Origin: Mesostigma viride
Lineage: Eukaryota > Streptophyta > Mesostigmatophyceae > Mesostigmatales > Mesostigmataceae
Assembly: GCA_009746045.1 (NCBI GenBank)
Contig: RPFO01000359.1
Coordinates: 1,887,991 to 1,951,990 of the forward strand
Direction of reading: 5' to 3'
Length of the DNA: 64,000 bases
Shown one piece after another: positions 54,910 to 64,000 of this stretch. Under the pieces are notes generated by a model. The model saw nothing but the letters and a program-made list of their open reading frames with translations, was not told where the DNA came from and searched no databases. The position numbers and the translations under genes are program-made. The number at the start of each line of letters is the position of its first letter. Within the stretch, counting starts at the first letter, position 1.

Positions 54910-56626
54910 CCCTTAAACCGTCTTGACTGGGACCACGAGAACGGACTGAGTTGACCTATCTTTGCAAACACGCTAGTATCAAGCCCAATAACATTTTCTG
55001 GCCCACCCTTGTATCCAAGCATGCTTTTATATCAAGTTTTGATGGGGTCATGTTGTTGGTCACATTTCCATGCTCCAAGGGTGCTATAAATAGCATGCCC
55101 CCCAAGGGGGTACCAAAAAAAAAGGGTATGAGACCTATACCATGCAATATAAACCATTTATACAAATCAGTTGGGCTTGGCCCTTCAAAGGTAGTTTGCT
55201 ATACTCACAGGCATGGCATAGATGCACTCACATCATGAAATGGCAGAGAGCTGCCTACCACAGCTAGCAAAATGCCCAAAATAACTCAGTCCGTTATAAC
55301 GGCCCCAGTTTTTAGGGTGTGTTTCGCTAGCACTACCGTATAGTTTCTTTGTGGCAACCTGGCCAACATCATCATAAACAACCACAAATGCATCCAAATG
55401 CACAGCCCCAGCATACAGAGCTACTGCCATTCTATGCATTGGGTATAAAGCTTGTGCAATCAACCATACGCACACGGACGGTCGCAAGGAGGAGGCATAG
55501 CAAGGTGGAGATTACTAGTGCAGCAAAGGTATAAAAAAGCACCCCTAAAGTGTTGTCAATGATGAGAAAAACAAATGGTTTAAGCTGGACATGCTGCCAT
55601 GCCAGCAGGGTCATGTTTCTAGCTTGCAAGGAGCACACAACAAGAAGCTAGCAAGACATGAAGTGGTGCAGAAAGCTTGCCATGGAAACACTACTTTCGA
55701 CCTGCATGAGCGAGGGATAATCACCTTGGTATTACATATATCTTATCCATGAACGACCCCGACCGTGTTCTCACCACCATGAGGCTAATATTGGCTGAAC
55801 GGAAGTGAATATGGGCTAAAATCTGCCCGACATTGGCGTACACCAACCAATTGACAAGCCTGTGCAAAGAAGCAGCAAACCACAAAAAAACGATTACAAA
55901 CCTTCTAGTACAAGCCTACGAACAAGTGACAAACGTTAAACTATATATACTGGGTTCTTACAAGACGCCAGCGCTCAAATACGTACCAGCTGGAGACCGG
56001 ACGTTACCTTGCTTGCGGGAGCCAGCACCCCCACATTGTAGATGTATCCACCGCGGCTTTTTTCAACACGCCACTAACCACAAATGCTAAAAACAATTTA
56101 TATATTGCATCAGTGCGCAAACAAATGGACTTTCGCTGCGATTAATGACGTAGCCCTGGCATGCTCATCGCCTGGCCGCCCTAACGAGCTGCCGCAAGGA
56201 AAAATTGCTCCGAAGCCTACATTCGCATTTCTATCTGTTCCGCAGCTAGGTATGCAGCATGTTTATGACATAAATAATATTTCCACAAAATTTCAGCGCA
56301 ATCTGATCATCCGTGCTCCTGCCCCAATCATCTTTTGCTTCGCCATAGCCGGAATATTGCATGCACGACAAAATTATTTTTATGCACGTCGTCTTCGTTC
56401 GACCATGGTACCCCCCTGGACTTGCAAGCGCGTAGCACCCTGGCCAAGTGTCCGATGGACGGTCTGAGAAGTGCTGCGGATAGGCCACGTGGCCAGCTTT
56501 CAGGATCCGTCGAGTTGACCGTTAAATTCAAAGTGGCGCGGCGCCCAGTTCTGCCACAAACTCGGTCCGTTTAAATGGTCCCAGTTCGACTGGGACCATT
56601 ATAACGGACCCGTGACGATTTAAGGG
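54910..56626. mobile_element. TTAA-targeting (piggyBac-like) non-autonomous element 1
   Basis: 1717 bp between TTAA at 54906-54909 and 56627-56630. The ends read CCCTTAAACCGTC on the left and CCCTTAAATCGTC on the right (reverse complement). A CCC start with a TTAA duplication is the piggyBac pattern. The right subterminal region has the hairpin AATGGTCCCAGT/ACTGGGACCATT, and a GGTCC-type variant of it is on the left. No transposase ORF is present. A possible internal end lies near 55300 (ACTCAGTCCGTTATAACGG). Confidence 0.75.
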
Positions 56627-56630
56627 TTAA

Positions 56631-58551
56631 GGGGACATGACACATTGAAAGTGCACTTTTCTGGAAAACAGACCTGTGCATGGGATAAAAATCCGGTTAT
56701 GCTTCCAAACCATAAATATGTGAAAAAAAAAATTTTCCAGCCACTTGGGGGTGGTACTACCCCCCAGCATGACCCAGTTATGAGCTAAAAATAGAAAAAG
56801 ACGCTATTTTTGGCCGATTTTTCCTAGGAGACTGGGCAAACCAAAAGTGACCAAACCACATATTTTCCTAAAATCCCCACCCTTGCAAATAAATCTGGCT
56901 ACTCAGGACCACAAAATAAGCACGTTTAGACTATTTATAGGGTTTAGCCCAAAACACGTATTTTTTTGGTCCTAAAAAAATAAATCAAATAGTAGACACA
57001 TGCAAAAATTCCAGTGATGATATTTATACTAGGCCTAGGGTGGGAATTTCACTCTCACAAAGTTTGAGCTCATTCTGAGCACGTTTACTCATGTTATTAG
57101 TGTAAACATGCAAAAAAAAAATGACAGAAAATCCCGCTTATTACAGTACCACAAACAACAGACCTATTACACCCTAGCCCACCACCAATTGGGGCAAACC
57201 AGGTGCAATTAATTAATAAAATTGATCATAAAGCTTGCCACCAAATTACAGGTCATTCTGACCTAGTTTGCCCATAGTACATCATGCTATAGCTGCCACC
57301 CTGCATCATGATGCTTGGTACACTGTGGCATGAGGGACACCATAAGCACATTCCTAAGCTTGCCCCCTGGAAATTGGGCAGAAGCACGTAAAGCAAATGC
57401 TAGATGCTTGAAGAAGACATCCACCGACAAAATCATTACGCAAGCAGGCATGACCACTTGCGGGAATCACCTCATAGCTAACACCCAGTCATGATGCTAA
57501 AGGATAAAAGGGCCATCCTTTAATATTGTCATAATAAGCACCTGATCCTTATCATCTAGGAAGCCCCAGCCATGTGTAATGGAAGCAAAACATATTGGAA
57601 GGAGATAACTATATAACACATGCTCACCTTCCCTACAACTTCACACCTTGTTTTCCAGCAGGCTGAAGAGCCAAGACAAGCGTTTATGAGCTCGCCAGCT
57701 CCTTGCAACGTTGATGCCGCCAGGCAGCTAGGGCCGGGTCCTTGACTACGCAATATACAATGTCTACCATATGAAAAACTCCATAAAAGAAAGTGAAGCA
57801 GAGCCGCAAAACTGCCCGACCAACTCTTGCTAGCCTTAAGAAGCATGGCATACGCAGCATAAGGCAAAACATTGAAACCTGCGAAAATCAGATAGCGCAA
57901 CTGCAACAAGTGGCGAACAAAATAATAGCAAGAACACCCGGAATCGGCGCCAAAGCTTCATGCCAGGAACATTTAGAGCGCAAACAGACAGGGCGGTGAC
58001 ATGCGGCAAATGAACGTACCACGGCCGGCTTTATTTCCTACCCAGGCGCGCGAGACAGCCAGCCATCCATGGATGGCTTGACCTCGGATCGCGCAGGCCT
58101 GAAGGATATCATTTCAGAAATGACGGGAAATGGCCGCAGATCGAAGCCGCTTAGGATGTTTTCACGGTTTCCATTACTAAACGCTTCTTCCTGCATCAAT
58201 ATAACCCACAAATCTTAAATTCTACCGTCGCAGGCACGCATTCTAAATTAATATGTGCGGCCAGATTTTCGGATTAGACCCCCGTGCAAATCTGGATTAA
58301 CAAAGGCACCGACTTTTCAAATTGTGCATATCTGGCTATGAAACATCATACTAGAACATCGTTTAAAACCACCGGCGTACATTTTTCGCTTGTCGCCTGG
58401 CCGATTAGGCAAATTTTTACGGAACGCACGTCGCCATGGCCACCTCCGCACGAGGTGTGCGCATTGTGCACCACAATTTCACGGTCCGGGGGTACCGACG
58501 GTACCGGCGCGAATTTTTTGGCGCCAAAAAATTCCGATGTGTCATGTCCCC
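56631..58551. mobile_element. TTAA-targeting non-autonomous element 2
   Basis: 1921 bp between TTAA at 56627-56630 (shared with element 1) and 58552-58555. The terminal inverted repeats GGGGACATGACACA are perfect for 14 bp. AT-rich with no credible ORF. The G-start termini differ from element 1, so this is a separate family. Confidence 0.75.
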
Positions 58552-59660
58552 TTAAGCTGCTTCCCCTCAAAGAATGCTGCAAAGGTGCCAACCTGAAGCA
58601 GACGCAACTTAATGCGCTTACCCGGGGTCTCGCGCTCCTTGGTTGCCTCAGTGGACGATGGGGCTGTTCCACACCGCGCGCTCCTCGCCTTCAGTTGAGC
58701 CGGCGTGTAGTCCTCGTCGAGGCTGAACTCACCGCGCTGGAGCAGACGACGTGCTCCCAGAATGAGACGTTTGTCGTGCATGGAGGCCATGGTGACGACG
58801 ACCAGGCCCATAGGGCCTGGCAGCCGAATGGCACGTTCAATGGCAACACGGTTCTGGAGCTGCAGCCTTCCCAGAAACGCTGGGCCGCGCAGCACCTCGG
58901 TAAGTGAGTGTGCTGTCTCATGGGCCTCGCCTTTCTGGAAGTTCTTGATTACCATATTGCGTTGGCGTTGCTGCACTGCATTCTGGGTGACCGCAGCGGT
59001 AGCGGCAGACTTGGCCGCCTGTTGAACAATGGTGGTCAACTGCTTGCCGGTAACGTCGGCAAACGTGGTCGTTTTGGCGGGGGCTGCCATGGCTTTCTTC
59101 AGCTCCAGCAATTGTGCTGTCGCAGCTGCAGACGCCTCCGTCAGGACCTTGATTTCGCCCTGCACGGTCGTAAAAGACTGTGCTAGGTTCTGCAGTTGCC
59201 CGGTAATATCGGACGCGGGGGCTGGCCCGGCGATGGCTGTCGCCGGCAGCTCAACAAGCTCAGGGCAGCACGAAATAAGACAGGCAAGCAGACGTTGGTC
59301 CGCCTCCCAATGAGGCCACTCATCCGAAGGAGCGTCCATAACCTGGCCGGTGGAAGGGTGGCGAATCGAGGCGTCGTTGTTGTAGCGGAGCTTCAGCACG
59401 CTGGTTACGGCGGCGTCGTTGTAGGCGAGCAAGGTAGCGATGTTTGTCAGGCTCAAACGCTGTTTGGGCATGTAGAATGATGAGGGAATGGCTTCCGGCA
59501 AGGAGGTTTCAGTATCTATCGGAGTTGCTTCCGAAGTCTTGGGCCGCTTTTGAGCGGCGTTCTCGGCGGCGACATGGCTGTCGTTGGCGATTTTGTTTGC
59601 AGCAAGCTGGGCATCGGTAGACTCGGCAACAGAAGCTGAAGACGATGCGGGGGCCTCCAT
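58542..59660 (-). pseudogene. LINE ORF1 (nucleic-acid-binding protein), C-terminus displaced
   Basis: 372 codons from an ATG at 59658-59660. The first 95 residues are Ala/Ser/Thr-rich. A helical, coiled-coil-like stretch lies at about 150-240 (TGQLQNLAQSFTTVQGEIKV, AATAQLLELKKAMAA). An RRM-like fold follows: NMVIKNFQKGE, RLPGPMGLVVVTMAS, KRLILGARRLL and EDYTPAQLKARS. This is the ORF1p layout (coiled coil, RRM, C-terminal domain), which binds element RNA. The visible frame ends in the terminal repeat of TTAA element 2; its natural end is at 54821. Confidence 0.82.
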
Positions 59661-60055
59661 ATCTACGTTTAATCACACCTAGACGATGGCAGGGGGCGCA
59701 GGCACACGGTTCACGTGCGTGGTGCCGCCATATCGTGCAGAAAAATAGCGATATCTGCTGGGCAGGCCGCTGGCGATAACTTTCGAAATCCTGGGCGATG
59801 GCTGCCAAAAATTAGATCAGCGTGTTCGTCATCAAAAGGCGAGTCTGTTGCAATTTACCCGACCAAATTTCGTGCCCGGAATCAAAAGTTATGAGCATTC
59901 TCGGCATCCATAGCTCGGCACACCGTAAAAGTTCATCACTGTTGTCATGCATATGTTTTCTATAGGGTACCCGAAATCTGCTTTTAGGGGTATTTCTGGC
60001 CCTAAAATCAAGGACTTGAGCTAGCCACCTCTAAAAATCGGGCTAAATGCATTTA
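59661..60055. other. LINE 5' UTR and flank
   Basis: 59661-59953 is presumed 5' UTR. TGTTTTCTAT at 59954-59963 matches 13960-13969 and would be the 5' copy of the target duplication. No gene is seen to 60055. Confidence 0.5.
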
Positions 60056-60830
60056 AAATAATTAAAATTTAATTAAATTATAACATGACTCCGTTGGGAG
60101 ATCATATAGCACATATTCCTTGCTGGATGGATGGAGGTGGGCGAAGCCGCGAAACCTACTAGTAGCTAATCTAAAGTTCTCTAAGCTAATCTAATCGAGA
60201 AAACCCTAGTCTAGCTACTCTACCGAGCTCAGCAAACTTCCTCTTGGGGGTAGGGGGCTTGCCCACAGGGGCTGGCGTGTGAGCCTGGACAATAGTCTTC
60301 CACCTCTTCTTGTTCTGCATGGCAGTCCAAGCAAGAGAGAGGGAATGAATGCGATGTTCGATCAAACGGGGCTGGGACCACTAGTTCGGCCAGCAACTGC
60401 TGTGGATAGGTCATGGCATGTTTACCCATCTTTCTGAAATGTCCTTGGGGCCAGGCCAGGTCAGGATATGCCGCCCCGGCTGGCCAGGCCGCTGGGGCCG
60501 GCCGGCCAGGCCGAGGTCAGTGTCTACCTGACTGGTGCGGGCAAGATGGACATCCTACAAATGCTATCCTACGCTGTCTAATCTCGTCCCAAATGCGAGG
60601 AATGCCCTGGTACAAAGATTCTAAAGACCTATGTGTGGAAAACCCTACATTCAGGGCCTAACGTAGCATCGTGATTATACCGTGCCGTTTAGCTTGGCGG
60701 CGCCAGTGCGGTGTCGGCTGTGAGCGTCCATGCCTCGGCGCCATAGGTGAGCACCGTGAGGACCAGGATCCTACACCGATCGACCTTGAAGAGCATTCGC
60801 TTGCGGTCAAAACCAGCCCTGCGATCTTAA
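60056..60830 (-). pseudogene. Second LINE copy, 5'-truncated 3' end
   Basis: On the - strand it matches 14660-13980 with visible divergence: the GCTCACCTATGGCGCCGAGG connection region, the ORF2 C-terminus, the CCCAACGGAG hairpin and ATGTTATAATTTAATT. Frames are broken. A foreign-looking CTTAAACAAAATTTTT marks its truncated 5' side. Confidence 0.8.
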
Positions 60831-61240
60831 ACAAAATTTTTCAGAATCCGAGTCCAGGGTCTCAAGATCTTAAACCTGGGAAAGGGGGGGTGTACACCAG
60901 GGTTGGGCGTAAAGGGGGTAAGGGGGTTGACGTAACGTAAAAAACACGTAAAATGCCCAAAAACGGGTGACGTAGAACGTAATTGTAACGACTAAAAATG
61001 TTGTGTTTGCAACAGCCTCAGTTTCAACATTGATGTGAAAAGATCTTTATACCTGGGTTGGAGTCGCGACAGATAACTTCACGTCCAGAGAAGCAATGAA
61101 GATGGATCTTCAACAGTTAAGGGAATGAGTCCCCACCCTTGTTAGACACAACAGACAATGTTATATCCAAGTCGACTATCTGTTGAAGTTATAGTTGACT
61201 TTTAGCGAGGGTTGTTTGATTAATTAATTAATTCACTAGG
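60831..61240. other. Intergenic, no gene recognised
   Basis: Contains CGTAACGTAAAAAACACGTAAAATG-like words (60925-60990), otherwise unique. Confidence 0.4.
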
Positions 61241-61580
61241 AACTCGGGAATGGTAAAAGTGGTAAAAGTGGTAAAAGTGGGTGGTAAAAAGTGGTAAAAA
61301 GTGGTAAAAAGTGGTAAAAAGTGGTAAAAAGTGGTAAAAAGTGGTAAAAAGTGGTAAAACGGTGGGAAAACGCTAGGAGAAAAGCAGGTGGTAAAATCAT
61401 TTTACCACCTTTTACCACCCCTTTTACCACCAAAGTGGTAAAAAATACCACCAAGTGGTAAAAGCGAGGGTGGTAAAAACACGCCACAAAGTGGTAAAAG
61501 TGAGGGTGGTAAAAAGTGGTAAAAATGAGGGTGGTAAAAAAAATACCACAAAGTGGTAAAAATGACAGTGATAAAAAAGG
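61241..61580. repeat. GTGGTAAAA repeat with inverted copies
   Basis: GTGGTAAAAA repeats tandemly to about 61365 (9-10-bp period). At 61390-61435 the complement TTTTACCACC occurs several times, then the + orientation resumes to 61570 with GAGGGTGGTAAAA variants. The array can fold into a long hairpin. Confidence 0.92.
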
Positions 61581-62136
61581 GGAAAATGCAGATTTTGCCA
61601 GCATTACAACACAAGCACTGTTAAGAACAGCTTAACAGGCCATCATTCCAAATGGTTTCTTTATTACAAATAATAATACATCCCATTAACAGTTGTCTCT
61701 CTTGATTTACAATGAGGATTTAGCCCCACATTGGGCGTCTCATCGATACGTTTACACCATTGTGAAATAACACAGGCCGCATCAAGCCCAGCCAATTAAT
61801 TTACTTCTTCTTCAGGTGTCATCATGATCAATGATGCTTCTTTGCCTGAACAAAGCCACACAGTTGCCAGCACTCATGCTCTGGAGGCCTGCAGGCACAC
61901 AGAGCACCACCATTGAAGAGGACACAAGGGCAGCAAGGCAGGGGGGGGGGGGCAGTCAGGCACGGCAGATAGTTGTTGCCCAGCAAAACATCCTATGCAT
62001 GGTGAAATGGGTTATGCCTGTGGGTATGATGCATGACCTAGCATGAGAGTGATACATACATGAGTAACAAAAATATACGCACATGGCAACACCACATCAC
62101 TACATAGCTAAAACGTGCTTCAGAAAAAACATTCCA
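61581..62136. other. Intergenic, probably 3' UTR of the right-edge gene
   Basis: No ORF of interest. There is a run of about 10 G at 61941. The - strand gene ends at 62137, so the first part read from the right is expected to be its 3' UTR. Confidence 0.4.
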
Positions 62137-64000
62137 CTAAATTACCGGATCAGGAGTCTGACTCTGGGACTCCTTTGCTTGCCGCTCCAGCTCAACTTTC
62201 CGCTGCGCTTTTGCCATCATGGCCTTGAGCGCGGCAAGCTCCAGTTCCGCCTCGGTGAGATCTGGCGCGGAGGGAGCATCGGCAGACGCCGTTGCGGCCG
62301 GAGAGCTAGAGGCAGGCGGGATCGCTGGCGCGGAGGGAGCACCGGCAGACTCCGTTGCGGTCGAAGAGCTAGAGGCAGGCGGGATCGCTGGCGCGGAGGG
62401 AGCACCGGCAGACGCCATTGCGGGCGAAGGGCTAGAGGCAGGCGGGATCGCTGGCGCGGAGGGAGCACCGGCAGACGCTGTTGCGGCCGGAGAGCTAGAG
62501 GCAGGCGGGATCGCTGGCGCGGAGGGAGCACCAGCAGACACCGTTGCGGTCGAAGAGCTAGAGGCAGGCGGGATCGCTGGCGCGGAGGGAGCACCGGCAG
62601 ACGCCTTCTCCTTGGGTGGCGCCCGCGCTCGCTTGGCCGGTACATACTCATCCGACACCTCCTCCTTCTCCTCTGCTGGCCCCCAACTCTCCTTCAATTT
62701 CGCACGTGCGCCTCGAAGGTCGTCGTCAGTGACGTTGCCCAGAAGGACCCACGCATTCTCGTTGCCCTCGGCGTCACCGTAATGCATCGTGGCAAAGTCA
62801 ACAAACAGCATTTGCGAGCCCCCATCACGCTCCACAAACCGCGTGCCGTAAGGGGCCTTGAGCTTCGGCTTCACCTCCACCACTTTGCCAGGCTCCCAAA
62901 CATACGCAGCCGGCCGCGCCCCATCGCGCTCGTACTTGTACCTTTGTGCCACGAAGGCCCCGTGCAGTGCTTCTCCGAAACCACCAGGGCCCGGTCGCTC
63001 TTGAACCACCGCGGTTGGCAGTAAGGTGCTCAGATAGTGCGCAAGCCCCAAGTCCATGGGACCACTAGGAAGCTTTCGCTTTGCAGCCGGCTTCTTGCTG
63101 GCGGGCGGCTTCTTGCTGGCGGCCGGCTTGTTGCTGGCGGGCGGCTTGTTGACGGCGGGGCGCGACGTGATGGGCTCGAAGACATCTGGCTTGATGGCAG
63201 GCACACGAGCAGGCGGGAGACCATCCGGCATTGGCAGGTCGGCCAGCTTGGGCACCGGAGTGGGCGGCTCCACGGTGTTGTTGGGCACCGGAGGGGACGG
63301 CTGCACAGCGTTGCTGGGCACCGGAGGGGGCGGCGGTACAACCTTCTTGGCCACCGGAGGGGGCGGCATGACAGGCTGCTTGGGAACGGGAGGGGGCGGC
63401 GGTACAACCTTCTTGGCCACCGGAGGCGGCGGCCTCACATCCGATACCTCCACAGGTGCAGGCGCGTCCCCTTCCACTTCCTGCTCTAACTCCTCCTCAA
63501 GGGCAGCCAGCCGAGCTCTGAGTCTTTGAATTTCATCTGCTCGGACGCGGACGCCTGTGGCCTGCTGCACAGGGTTGGCCTCCGGCTTGACCTCCGGCTT
63601 TACTTCCGGCTTTACTTCCGGCTTGACCTCCGGCTTGGCCGCCGGCTTGGCCGCCGGCTTGGTCGCCGGCTTGGCCTCCGGCTTGGCCTCCGGCTTGGCC
63701 GCCGGCTTGGCCGCCGGCTTTGCCGCCGGCTTGGCAGCAGGAGTTGTCTGCAAGCAGAGGGCGGGGCATGGAATAAGGACGTTAACATTCGGGAAGTCGG
63801 TTAGTAGCAGACCTGCGATGAAAGAAAAAACCAAGAAGCTTGCAGACTCCTGTAGCTAAAGATAGCGTTATTACCTTTGGCATGTTGGTCACGTCGCTTA
63901 GCGCTTTGGTATTTTCCTTCTCGTCATCATCCTCGTCCTCGGCAAAACTCTGCCTCTTTTTTAAGCTGGAGTTGCTTAGCCAGCGGCTCAGCTCCTTTTT
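62137..64000 (-). CDS. Repeat-rich hypothetical protein, last two exons, 5' end off-window
   Basis: Exons run from the window edge to 63875 and from 63747 to 62137, joined in phase 0 across a 127-bp GT-AG intron (donor GTAATA, acceptor CTGCTTGCAG); stop TAG at 62137-62139. The first exon ends with an acidic patch and DEKENTKALSDVTN, which resembles a KEN box next to a destruction-box-like A-L-x-D-x-T-N. Next come about 16 four-residue KPAA/KPEV/KPEA units, a coiled-coil-like ADEIQRLRARLAALEEELEQ, proline-rich PPPPVAKKVV repeats, basic KKPPASKKPAAKRK, a unique region of about 150 residues (GLAHYLSTLLPTAVVQERPG to GARAKLKESW), then five 21-residue repeats starting SAGAPSAPAIPPASS and a charged helix. 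The function is unknown; a cell-cycle-regulated nuclear or cytoskeletal protein is a guess from the motifs only. Confidence 0.75.

Noticed and set aside
62083-63859. Plus-strand ORFs opposite the right-edge gene (RRARGRRDRWRGGS repeats and others)
   Set aside because: They mirror the 63-bp and 12-bp repeats of the minus-strand gene, which alone has a phase-consistent intron and non-repetitive core.

Overview
This window is eukaryotic nuclear DNA, most likely from an alga or other protist with a repeat-laden genome. The evidence is spliced genes with GT-AG introns, huge microsatellites inside and between genes, and LINE, Ty3/gypsy, Ty1/copia, CACTA-like and TTAA-targeting elements stacked inside one another. 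I cannot name the species from sequence alone.

Only two stretches look like ordinary host genes. At the left edge (169-6107, + strand) is the 3' part of a five-exon RsmE-type 16S rRNA m3U methyltransferase whose SPOUT domain is split by a roughly 460-residue low-complexity insert. At the right edge (62137-64000, - strand) are the last two exons of a repeat-rich protein of unknown function with a KEN-box-like motif.

Between them, 6.1-13.9 kb holds fragments of at least three dispersed families. Family A copies share a fixed right end and have variable left ends. A short SINE-like family shares its 3' hairpin with the local LINE. There are also pieces of LINE ORF1 and ORF2.

From about 13,970 to 59,953 the whole window appears to be one minus-strand LINE blown apart by later insertions (candidate target-site duplication TGTTTTCTAT). 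A Ty3/gypsy element (16943-54093, TSD GTGGT) sits in the LINE endonuclease domain. An 8.2-kb TIR element (17344-25532, TSD GTA) sits in the gypsy 5' LTR. A Ty1/copia-type element (30434-50021, TSD TTAAT) sits in the gypsy pol gene exactly after the reverse transcriptase. An 11.2-kb CACTA-ended element (31924-43101) sits in the copia 5' ORF and itself contains a family A copy, a LINE 3' fragment and a perfect (GGAT)n array of about 950 bp. Two TTAA-targeting elements (54910-56626 and 56631-58551) lie back to back in LINE ORF1, sharing one TTAA.

The most unusual items are: a copia pol whose apparent aspartic protease lies between integrase and reverse transcriptase, with an HGDD active site and an in-frame TGA between gag and pol; a gypsy element whose integrase core has been replaced by a GC-rich reading frame of unknown function; a near-perfect 297-bp-arm palindrome beside two unknown genes in the 8.2-kb element; and a 92-bp tandem array that copies an exon end plus its splice donor inside a methyltransferase intron.
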